Part shown: in pieces, positions 1 through 4,704 of the stretch
Layout: each line of letters starts with the position of its first letter
How positions within the stretch are numbered: the first letter of the stretch is position 1
DNA from: DASYTH01 sp035942955
GTDB lineage: Bacteria; Actinomycetota; Actinomycetes; Mycobacteriales; Pseudonocardiaceae
Length of the DNA: 9,755 bases
Direction: 5' to 3'
Assembly: GCF_035942955.1 (NCBI RefSeq)
Contig: NZ_DASZCQ010000029.1
Coordinates: 1-9,755 of the forward strand
Program-made: the position numbers and the translations under genes
Notes under the pieces: model-generated
Told to the model about the DNA's origin: nothing
Seen by the model: the letters and a program-made list of their open reading frames with translations, nothing else
Database searches by the model: none

Positions 1-28
1 CTTTTGTGGTGCTATAGCCCCACAAAAG
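1..28. terminator. Hairpin at window edge, 3' of the HxlR gene
   Basis: Perfect 9-bp inverted repeat: CTTTTGTGG at 1-9 and CCACAAAAG at 20-28. Inside, after one mismatch, GC/GC pairs close a TATA tetraloop. It lies 2 nt beyond the stop codon of the HxlR gene, and the outer arms are T/A-rich, so a terminator for that gene (possibly bidirectional) is the simplest reading. The sequence left of base 1 is not available, so a T-tract on the minus strand cannot be checked. A protein-binding dyad for the neighbouring gene off the left edge is the alternative. Confidence 0.6.
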
Positions 29-30
29 AC

Positions 31-498
31 TCACGACAGGGGAACTGGGCGGACCTCCCGGGCTGAGCCAATCTCGTGGCCGTCGGCGCACAGCATGGTG
101 ACCCGGACCGGCGCGCCGCAGTCCTTGTGGGTGAGCCGAACCGAGGGACCGCCCTCGTCGGCCAGGTACTTGTCGCCCCAGTGCAGCAGGCCGACCAGCA
201 CGGGGTAGAGGTCCAGACCCTTCTCGGTGAGCCGGTACTCGTGCCGCTGCCGCTGCCCGGGCTCCTGGTACGGGACCCGGCGCAGGATGCCGTGCTCGAC
301 CAGGTGGGCCAGCCGCTGGCTGAGCACCTGCCGCGGCGCGCCGGTGTTCTGCTGGATGTCGTCGAACCGGCGGACCCCGCTGAACGCCTCGCGGAGCACC
401 AGGATCGTCCACCGCTCGCCGAGCACCTCCAGCGACCGGGCGATCGAGCAGTCCTCGGGCCGGTAACGCAGCGCCGTCGGTTTCAGCATGTGGTCCAT
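31..498 (-). CDS. HxlR-family winged-helix transcriptional regulator
   Basis: DNA-binding regulator of the HxlR family (MarR-like winged helix, normally a dimer). The N-terminal half carries the family signature: an early cysteine (C17 from the chosen start, in the context EDCSIARSLEVLGERW), then the segment LVLREAFSGVRRFDDIQ and the recognition-helix region RQVLSQRLAHLVEHGIL. The wing follows (HEYRLTEKGLDLYPVL). The C-terminal ~40 residues, with a CGAP and a CADG motif, form a short tail seen in many actinobacterial members. The cysteine near the N terminus is used for redox sensing in some HxlR proteins; whether it does so here is unknown. Two ATG starts are possible (498 and 489). I chose 498 because a TAGACT -10 box on the minus strand sits just upstream, and neither start has a good ribosome binding site. 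The gene is divergent from the GNAT gene and their promoters overlap, so it probably controls itself and that gene. Confidence 0.88.
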   Translation of the reverse strand: MDHMLKPTALRYRPEDCSIARSLEVLGERWTILVLREAFSGVRRFDDIQQNTGAPRQVLSQRLAHLVEHGILRRVPYQEPGQRQRHEYRLTEKGLDLYPVLVGLLHWGDKYLADEGGPSVRLTHKDCGAPVRVTMLCADGHEIGSAREVRPVPLS

Positions 499-502
499 GC
501 TA

Positions 503-508
503 AGTCTA
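503..508 (-). promoter_or_regulatory. Probable -10 box of the HxlR gene
   Basis: TAGACT on the minus strand, 4 nt before the ATG at 498. A transcript from it would begin at or next to that ATG, giving a leaderless or nearly leaderless mRNA. No good -35 is visible. The box abuts the TTGACA of the divergent GNAT promoter, so the two promoters would compete. A short dyad GTCT-N7-AGAC (504-518) spans both and is a candidate operator. Confidence 0.4.
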
Positions 509-509
509 G

Positions 510-544
510 TTGACAGACCCAGCAAACTCCGACAGTCTGAGTGC
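510..544 (+). promoter_or_regulatory. Promoter of the GNAT gene, leaderless type
   Basis: A consensus -35 TTGACA (510-515) is followed by a 17-nt spacer, a -10-like CAGTCT (533-538), six bases and the GTG at 545. The transcription start is therefore predicted at the GTG itself. This agrees with the absence of any ribosome binding site before 545. Confidence 0.55.
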
Positions 545-1075
545 GTGATTCAAACCCAGGCCCACATCCGGCCGGCCGGCCCGGCCGACGCGGAGGCCGT
601 CCGCGCCTTCCTCGCCGGCCTGTCCCGAAACGCGCAGTACCAGCGCTTCTTCACCGGCCTCGGATCGGTGTCGCCGAGCCTGGTGCGCGAGTTGGTGACG
701 GTGACCCCGCGCCAGCAGGTCATGATCGCCACCCTCGGCGACGAGGTGATCGGCCACGCCATGGCCTCCGCCGCCCGTGACCACGCCGTGGAGCTCGGCG
801 TGGTCGTCGCCGACGCGCACCGCGGCCGGGGCATCGCCACCCGCCTCATGCGCGCCCTGCTCGAGCACGCCGTCCTCGCCGGCGCCGACCGCCTGCGCCT
901 CGACGTGCTGTGCGAGAACCAGCTCGTCCTCGACTGGATCCGGCGCGCCCTCCCGGACACCGTGTTCGAGCGCGACGGCTACGCCCTGACCGGCCACGCT
1001 CCGCTCGGCCCCGACCTTCTCACCACGGTCGACGAGGTGGACGAGCTCGTCGAGCCCGAGCCCGTGGCCTTGTGA
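545..1075 (+). CDS. GNAT acetyltransferase, Pat-like single domain
   Basis: Predicted acetyl-CoA-dependent N-acetyltransferase of 176 aa. The N terminus (IRPAGPADAEAVRAFLAGLS followed by QYQRFF) resembles the catalytic domain of Pat-type protein lysine acetyltransferases, which act on acyl-CoA synthetases and similar enzymes. Motif A, the acetyl-CoA pyrophosphate loop, is the stretch VVVADAHRGRGIATRLM around residues 86-102, with the R-G-x-G-x-A signature at 93-98. There is no cyclic-nucleotide-binding or NDP-forming synthetase domain, so it is a stand-alone catalytic unit. The acidic C-terminal tail (about residues 157-176) is not part of the fold. The GTG at 545 is preferred over longer in-frame starts because a TTGACA/-10 promoter places the RNA 5' end there and the extension would cross the HxlR promoter. 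The substrate is unknown; a small-molecule acceptor is equally possible. Confidence 0.83.
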   Translation: MIQTQAHIRPAGPADAEAVRAFLAGLSRNAQYQRFFTGLGSVSPSLVRELVTVTPRQQVMIATLGDEVIGHAMASAARDHAVELGVVVADAHRGRGIATRLMRALLEHAVLAGADRLRLDVLCENQLVLDWIRRALPDTVFERDGYALTGHAPLGPDLLTTVDEVDELVEPEPVAL

Positions 1076-1081
1076 CCCCCG

Positions 1082-1135
1082 CGTGTCGAGCCGAGGGGAT
1101 CCCGCTCGACGTGTGAGCAGAGCCGGCTTTCCACG
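1082..1135 (+). repeat. Dyad module, copy 1 (upstream of small exported gene)
   Basis: CGTGTCGAGC (1082-1091), a 12-nt loop, and GCTCGACGTG (1104-1113) form a dyad with a 7-bp perfect core and wobble pairs at the ends. Similarity to copy 2 (1519-1572) continues past the dyad into TGAGCAGAGCC and on to CC-CG. The module begins 6 nt after the GNAT stop and its dyad ends 47 nt before the next ATG. It could therefore be a terminator, an operator/promoter element, or both. No T-tract follows the stem, which argues against a classical terminator. Confidence 0.6.
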
Positions 1136-1160
1136 TCACGGGATTGCTGGGAGATCGACA

Positions 1161-1502
1161 ATGAGACGCACGCTTGCCGCCTTGACGGTGGCCGCGGCCG
1201 GGCCGGGGCTGCTCCCGACCGGCCCGGCCGCCGCGACGACGACCGGCTCGACGGCAAGGGCGTTCCTCGCGCCGACCATGTATCGGTGCTTCACCGGCGG
1301 GTACCGCCCCGCCGAGTTCAACCCGCGCGCCGAGCTGGTCGGTCGGGTCGAGCGCGGCGACGCTTCGGACCGGATCATCGCCACGGTCCGGGACGCGCAG
1401 AGCACCGTCACCCGCACCGGCCCGCTGGTGCCGCCCACGCGCGACGCCACCGACCGGGCCGGCGGCCACCTCTACGCCATCCCCGGCCCGGTGGCCCGCT
1501 AG
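1161..1502 (+). CDS. Small exported protein of unknown function
   Basis: Encodes 113 aa. I do not recognise a family. The first ~25 residues look like a Sec signal peptide: MRRT, then an Ala/Leu/Val-rich stretch, ending in Ala-Ala-Ala after a Gly/Pro-rich part. Cleavage after that AAA would be typical. There is no lipobox cysteine, and the single cysteine in the mature part (in MYRCFTGGY) could not form an internal disulfide. The mature domain of ~87 residues mixes charged and hydrophobic segments (ELVGRVERGDASDRIIATVRDAQ) and ends in HLYAIPGPVAR. The ATG at 1161 has GGGAG six bases upstream. An upstream in-frame GTG would give a charged N terminus with no signal and runs through the dyad module, so it was not chosen. 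The hydrophobic core is interrupted by Gly-Pro, so the export prediction is moderate. Codon use matches the neighbours. Confidence 0.62.
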   Translation: MRRTLAALTVAAAGPGLLPTGPAAATTTGSTARAFLAPTMYRCFTGGYRPAEFNPRAELVGRVERGDASDRIIATVRDAQSTVTRTGPLVPPTRDATDRAGGHLYAIPGPVAR

Positions 1503-1518
1503 AGAAAAGTCCGTCGCC

Positions 1519-1572
1519 CGTGTCGATCCGGCGCCACCCCGATCGACGCGTAGGCAGAGGCTAGGTTCCTCG
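1519..1572 (+). repeat. Dyad module, copy 2 (upstream of DGPF gene)
   Basis: CGTGTCGATC (1519-1528), a 12-nt loop, and GATCGACGCG (1541-1550) have the same architecture as copy 1 at 1082. One stem base pair differs by a compensatory change (G-C in copy 1, T-A here). The shared sequence continues through TAGGCAGAGGC to a -10-like TAGGTT (1562-1567). The dyad ends 53 nt before the DGPF start codon. A short direct repeat AGAAAAGTC (1502-1510 and 1574-1582) also brackets this copy. Confidence 0.6.
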
Positions 1573-1603
1573 CAGAAAAGTCGAGAGCAGCAAGGAGAAG
1601 GCA

Positions 1604-1975
1604 ATGCGATTCATGACCCTGGTCAAGGGCCCCGAGCTCGACTCCCCGCCGCCGCAGGCGCTGATCGACGCGATCACCAAGCTCGGTGAGGACGGCACCA
1701 AGGCCGGCGTGCTGGTCGAGACCGGCGGCCTGGCCCCCAGCGCCGCCGGCGCGGCGGTGCGGGTCAGCGGTGGCAAGGTCACCGTGACCGACGGCCCGTT
1801 CAGCGAGGCCAAGGAGCTGGTCGGCGGCTACGCCGTGTTCGAGGTGAAGTCCAAGGAGGAGGCCGTCGAATGGGCCCGCCGCTTCATGGAGGTGCACGCC
1901 GAGCACTGGCCGGAGTGGTCGGGCGAGATCGAGGTCCGCCAGGTGCTCGGCCCCGACGACATTCCCGGCAGCTGA
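1604..1975 (+). CDS. YCII/DGPF-domain protein
   Basis: 123-aa single-domain protein of the YCII-related (DGPF) superfamily, a small dimeric alpha-beta barrel fold. The opening MRFMTLVKG is typical. The diagnostic TDGPF motif is at residues 62-66, followed by SEAKELVGGYAVFEV, and the C terminus EIEVRQVLGPDD also matches the family. Biochemical function is unestablished for most members. Many actinobacterial relatives lie beside ECF sigma factor genes, but none is visible here. A strong AAGGAG at 1591-1596 precedes the ATG. A TAGGTT -10 candidate at 1562-1567 gives a leader of about 30 nt. The upstream dyad module is shared with the preceding exported-protein gene, so the two may be co-regulated. 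A strong hairpin terminator follows the stop. Confidence 0.9.
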   Translation: MRFMTLVKGPELDSPPPQALIDAITKLGEDGTKAGVLVETGGLAPSAAGAAVRVSGGKVTVTDGPFSEAKELVGGYAVFEVKSKEEAVEWARRFMEVHAEHWPEWSGEIEVRQVLGPDDIPGS

Positions 1976-1988
1976 CACCGTCCACATG

Positions 1989-2024
1989 AGCCGGACGCCC
2001 CGGAACCACCCGGGGTGTCCGGCT
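1989..2024. terminator. Strong hairpin terminator after the DGPF gene
   Basis: AGCCGGAC (1989-1996) pairs with GTCCGGCT (2017-2024). After one G-T wobble, CCCCGG pairs with CCGGGG around the loop AACCAC. This makes a 15-bp stem starting 13 nt after the DGPF stop and followed by TTC. On the minus strand it lies just past the presumed stop of the relic at 2035, so it probably serves both convergent units. Confidence 0.8.
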
Positions 2025-2034
2025 TTCGGCGTGG

Positions 2035-2315
2035 TCAGCTCGGCGTGGTGAACGGGTCGGGCGAAGTGTGCGGTGCCGATGGTGCCGCCGGCGATGCGGA
2101 GTTCGGCGAGCAGGGTGGCGCGGGTGCCGGCGGCGCGGTCGGGGTCCTCGTCGTACCGGTAAGTGATCGTGGGTTGGCCGGCCGCATGGATGCACGACCA
2201 GGTCGCCGGTGCGGGCGAGGTCGGCGACGTGCACGATCTGGTGTCCGGCGTGTGGGCGCACCGGGATGCCGGGCGGCACCTCGACGCCGGCGACCATCCT
2301 GGCCTGATACGGCAT
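2035..2315 (-). pseudogene. Frameshifted small hypothetical gene
   Basis: The minus strand reads as a short gene broken by frameshifts; I do not recognise the family. From ATG 2315 one frame gives MPYQARMVAGVEVPPG and continues to ADLARTGDLVV with strongly G/C third positions. Near 2190-2197 that quality passes to a second frame (IHAAGQPTITYRYDEDPDRA, later LLAELRIAGGTIGTAHFARP). Near the end a third frame (DPFTTPS) meets TGA at 2035-2037, 11 nt before the hairpin terminator. Joined, these would make a soluble protein of roughly 90-95 aa. The first frame alone stays open far into the antisense of the DGPF gene with a low-complexity Arg/Pro/His composition, which is not credible as protein. 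No clear ribosome binding site is visible. Decay of a once-functional gene is the likely reading; sequencing error at one or both sites is the alternative. Confidence 0.5.
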
Positions 2316-2414
2316 TTCCCGATCATGCCAGGTGCTGCTACGGTGAGGGCGGGTAGCGAGGCACGCCTGGCTCGGCCGCGTGCGATTCCGCGCCCCGTCT
2401 GGCGAGTTCTCCCC

Positions 2415-2440
2415 GCGGCGTTCTGCCGCATTCTTTCGTT
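2415..2440 (+). promoter_or_regulatory. Leader hairpin with T-rich tract before the Rho-like gene
   Basis: GCGGC (2415-2419), loop GTTCT and GCCGC (2425-2429) form a small stem immediately followed by ATTCTTTCGTT. This looks like an intrinsic terminator or attenuator placed about 22 nt before the ATG, inside the leader. The stem is only 5 bp. The rest of 2316-2451 holds a weak TANNNT (TACGGT, 2339-2344) without a -35, and nothing else I can support. Confidence 0.35.
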
Positions 2441-2451
2441 CAAGGAACACC

Positions 2452-3543
2452 ATGACCACACCCGTCCAGTTCTCGGACAGTCCACATGAGACTGTCAGCG
2501 GCCTGCTCGACGTCCGGGACAAGGCCGCCTACCTGAGGTCCTCCTACCTGCCCGCGCGCTCCGACGTCCGCGTCGGGCTCGCCCGGGTCAAGCAACTCGG
2601 CCTGCGCCCCGGTGACCACGTCGTCGGCAGCGCCGGGCTCGGCGACGTCAGCGCCGTCAACGGGTCGGCGCGGTGGCGCTCGCGGCCGCACTTCGCCGAG
2701 CTGACGCCGGTGCATCCGCGCGAGCGGATCCGGCTGGAGACCGGGTCGCCGACCACCCGGCTGATCGACCTGTTCGCCCCCATCGGCAAGGGGCAGCGCG
2801 GGCTCATCGTGGCGCCGCCCAAGGCGGGCAAGACCATGGTGCTGCAGGACATCGCGGCCGCGATCTCGCGCAACCACCCGGAGTGCCACCTGATGGTGGT
2901 CCTCGTCGGCGAGCGGCCCGAGGAGGTCACCGAGCTGCGCGAGTCCATCGGCGGCGAGGTCGCCGCGTCCACTTTCGACAAAGCCGACCGCGAGCACACC
3001 GCGGTCGCCGAGCTGGCCATCGAGCGGGCCCGCCGGCTCGTCGAGCTCGGCCGCGACGTCGTGCTCCTGCTCGACTCGCTCACCCGCCTCGGCCGCGCCT
3101 ACAACAACCTCGCGCCCAACGGCGGCCGCATCCTGGCCGGCGGCCTGGACGCCGCCGCCCTCCTGCCGCCCCGCCGCTTCTTCGGCGCCGCACGCAACGT
3201 CCGCGAGGGCGGCTCGCTCACCATCCTGGCCACCGCCCTCGTCGAGAACGGCTCCCGCATGGACGACAACCTGTTCGAGGAGTTCAAGGGCACCGGCAAC
3301 ATGGAGCTCCGGCTCAGCCGCGCCCTTGCCGACAAGCGCCTGTTCCCCGCCGTCGACCTCGACGCGTCCGGCACCCGTCGCGAGGAGATCCTGCTGGAAC
3401 CCGGGGAGCAGCGCCTGGTCTGGCGGCTGCGCCGGACCCTCGGCGGGCTGGACCGCCAGCACGCCGTCGAGCTGCTCCTCGACAAGCTCCGCGAAACCCC
3501 GTCCAACGCCGCGTTCCTCAGCCAGCTCCGCGACGCGGCCTGA
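2452..3543 (+). CDS. Short Rho-family helicase with degenerate RNA-binding domain
   Basis: A 363-aa homologue of transcription termination factor Rho, an RNA-dependent hexameric ATPase that removes RNA polymerase. The motor is complete: Walker A PPKAGKT (122-128), catalytic Glu154 in GERPEEV, Walker B LLLD (205-208), arginine valve Arg212, Q-loop 221-233 (Arg226), R-loop NGSRM (266-270), FKGTGNM, adenine-stacking Phe298 and arginine finger Arg309 in SGTRREE. The front is reduced: about 17 residues precede the cold-shock-type domain, against ~47 in E. coli and over 200 in typical actinobacterial Rho. The E. coli RNA-clamp positions F62, F64 and Y80 align with Ala25, Tyr27 and Arg40, and the strand bearing E108/Y110 is deleted. 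Asp210 is Gly153. It is therefore probably a paralogue, with housekeeping rho elsewhere. AAGGA five bases upstream supports ATG 2452; a GTG at 2380 would add 24 basic residues and lacks such a site. It is likely cotranscribed with the ATPase gene 26 nt downstream. Confidence 0.9.
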   Translation: MTTPVQFSDSPHETVSGLLDVRDKAAYLRSSYLPARSDVRVGLARVKQLGLRPGDHVVGSAGLGDVSAVNGSARWRSRPHFAELTPVHPRERIRLETGSPTTRLIDLFAPIGKGQRGLIVAPPKAGKTMVLQDIAAAISRNHPECHLMVVLVGERPEEVTELRESIGGEVAASTFDKADREHTAVAELAIERARRLVELGRDVVLLLDSLTRLGRAYNNLAPNGGRILAGGLDAAALLPPRRFFGAARNVREGGSLTILATALVENGSRMDDNLFEEFKGTGNMELRLSRALADKRLFPAVDLDASGTRREEILLEPGEQRLVWRLRRTLGGLDRQHAVELLLDKLRETPSNAAFLSQLRDAA

Positions 3544-3569
3544 CCACTGTGGCCGGACGAGGAGTCGCC

Positions 3570-4106
3570 ATGCCGGGATACATCCTCACCGGCGCCCCAG
3601 GGGCCGGGAAAACCGCCGTGCTCCGCCAGTTGGAGATCAACGGACACGTCGTCGTCGAGGAGGCCGCGACGGACGTCATCGCCCTCGACAGCGCCCTCGG
3701 CCGCGAGGAACCGCGGCACGACAACACCTTCATCGACAGGATCGTCACCCTTCAGCGGCGCAGGCAGAACGCCGTTCGCGCCGCGGCGAGCACCATCGTC
3801 TTCTACGACCGCTCACCGGTGTGCACGCTGGCGCTGAGCCGCTACCTGGGCCTCGCGACGTCGCCCCTGCTTGCCCGTGAGGTCGATCGAGTCGTGGCGG
3901 AGGGCGTGTACGAGACGACGGTCTGCTTCGTCCGCAACCAGGGCTTCGTTCGGGCCACCGCGGCAAGGCGGATCAGCTTCGAGGACTCGCTGGTGTTCGA
4001 GCAGGTCCACGAACGGACCTACCGCGACCTCGGGTTCCACCTCGTCGACGTGCCCGCGGGTCCGCTGACCGACCGCGTGGCATTGGTGCAGCGGGTCGTT
4101 GCATAG
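3570..4106 (+). CDS. Small P-loop ATPase, AAA_28-like
   Basis: A 178-aa nucleotide-binding protein resembling the AAA_28 (COG3911) group of predicted ATPases/kinases. Visible elements are a Walker A loop GAPGAGKT at residues 8-15, the EEAATDVI segment at about 31-38 typical of the group, and a hydrophobic strand ending in an acidic-basic pair (TIVFYDRSP, 74-82) that fits Walker B and the DR motif. An arginine-rich lid region follows (RATAARRISFED) and the end reads YRDLGFHLVDVPAGPLTDRVALV. The family's reaction is not established; phosphotransfer to a small molecule or protein is possible. GAGGAG (3559-3564) lies five bases before the ATG. The start is 26 nt after the Rho-like stop with no terminator between, so the two are probably one operon. 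The stop codon lies 2 nt from that of the convergent CGNR gene. Confidence 0.82.
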   Translation: MPGYILTGAPGAGKTAVLRQLEINGHVVVEEAATDVIALDSALGREEPRHDNTFIDRIVTLQRRRQNAVRAAASTIVFYDRSPVCTLALSRYLGLATSPLLAREVDRVVAEGVYETTVCFVRNQGFVRATAARRISFEDSLVFEQVHERTYRDLGFHLVDVPAGPLTDRVALVQRVVA

Positions 4107-4108
4107 GG

Positions 4109-4633
4109 TCAGTCCCGCTTCCTTGACCGGAACGCCGCCACGTGCACCCGGTTGGCGCACCGCGCGGAGCAGAATCGCTTGGCCCGGTTCGTCGAGGTGT
4201 CCAGGAAGTACCTGCCGCATCCCGTTGCGGCGCACCGGCCCCACCGGTCGAGGCCGTAGCGGACGATCCCCTGGGCGATGCCCCAGGACGCCGCGGCGGC
4301 CACCTCCGTGGCGGGCGGCGCGTCGGGGTCGGCCACGTGGACGTGCCAGTGCGGCGCCGCGTCGTCGTGGCCGGCGGAAAGGCGGGGGCGCAGCGGGTGC
4401 GCGGCCAGCAGCGCGTTGACGGCCGCCAGCACCCGGTCGCGGTCCCCGTCGACGGCGCCCGCCAGCGCGGCGCGCAGCCCGGTCGCCACCCTCAGCAGAA
4501 CGGCCAGGTCCCGCTCGGTGACCCGGTCGGACCACCAGGGCTCCTCGTGGAGCGCGGCGCGCAACGCGTCGACGGTGGTCAGGTCGGCGTTGGCCAGGCG
4601 AAGGGCGACCTCGAGGTAACTGGCATTGTCCAT
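4109..4633 (-). CDS. CGNR zinc-finger (ABATE-domain) protein
   Basis: 174-aa protein with the architecture of the actinobacterial CGNR family, thought to be transcriptional regulators. The N-terminal ~125 residues form the variable alpha-helical ABATE-type domain (helical LRAAL repeats, then a WHVHVADPDA strand). The C-terminal treble-clef-like zinc site has cysteines 134, 139, 155 and 159 in the order RCAATGCGRYFLDTS, then RFCSARC, ending in a basic HVAAFRSRKR tail suited to nucleic-acid binding. The family name motif CGNR reads CANR here (159-162), a Gly-to-Ala change. AAGGA seven bases before the ATG supports the start at 4633. The gene is divergent from the MATE exporter with a 71-nt gap containing the palindrome GCTCCGGAGC (4653-4662), so it may regulate the exporter; that link is inference. 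It converges on the Rho/ATPase pair with no room for a terminator. Confidence 0.85.
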   Translation of the reverse strand: MDNASYLEVALRLANADLTTVDALRAALHEEPWWSDRVTERDLAVLLRVATGLRAALAGAVDGDRDRVLAAVNALLAAHPLRPRLSAGHDDAAPHWHVHVADPDAPPATEVAAAASWGIAQGIVRYGLDRWGRCAATGCGRYFLDTSTNRAKRFCSARCANRVHVAAFRSRKRD

Positions 4634-4652
4634 CCGCGGTCCTTACGGCTAG

Positions 4653-4662
4653 GCTCCGGAGC
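4653..4662. promoter_or_regulatory. Palindrome between CGNR and MATE genes
   Basis: Perfect 10-bp palindrome GCTCCGGAGC roughly central in the 71-nt divergent intergenic region. It could be an operator for the CGNR protein or another regulator. Such short GC palindromes arise easily by chance in this genome, so the call is weak. Confidence 0.25.
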
Positions 4663-4704
4663 TGTCAGGGGCACCAGGCTTGAGCGCACCTTACCGGAGG
4701 GGCC

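Noticed and set aside
1083..1160. Upstream start for the small exported protein
   Set aside because: It would place about 26 charged residues before the signal peptide and overlaps the dyad module.
2316..2351. TACGGT (2339-2344) as the promoter of the Rho-like gene
   Set aside because: It fits TANNNT, but the 17-nt upstream hexamer TTCCCG is a poor -35 and there is no extended -10, so it was not listed as a feature.
2380..2451. Longer GTG start for the Rho-like gene
   Set aside because: It would add 24 Arg/Ser-rich residues covering the leader hairpin and has no suitable ribosome binding site, whereas ATG 2452 has AAGGA at five bases.
1499..2485. Minus-strand open frame of 328 codons as a single gene
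   Set aside because: Only its middle part (the second frame of the relic) looks like protein. The rest runs antisense through the DGPF gene and its terminator.
2673..3569. N-terminal extension of the P-loop ATPase frame into the Rho-like gene
   Set aside because: The extension is an Arg/Pro/Ala-rich shadow of the Rho-like gene. The Walker A motif begins a few residues after ATG 3570, which has its own ribosome binding site.
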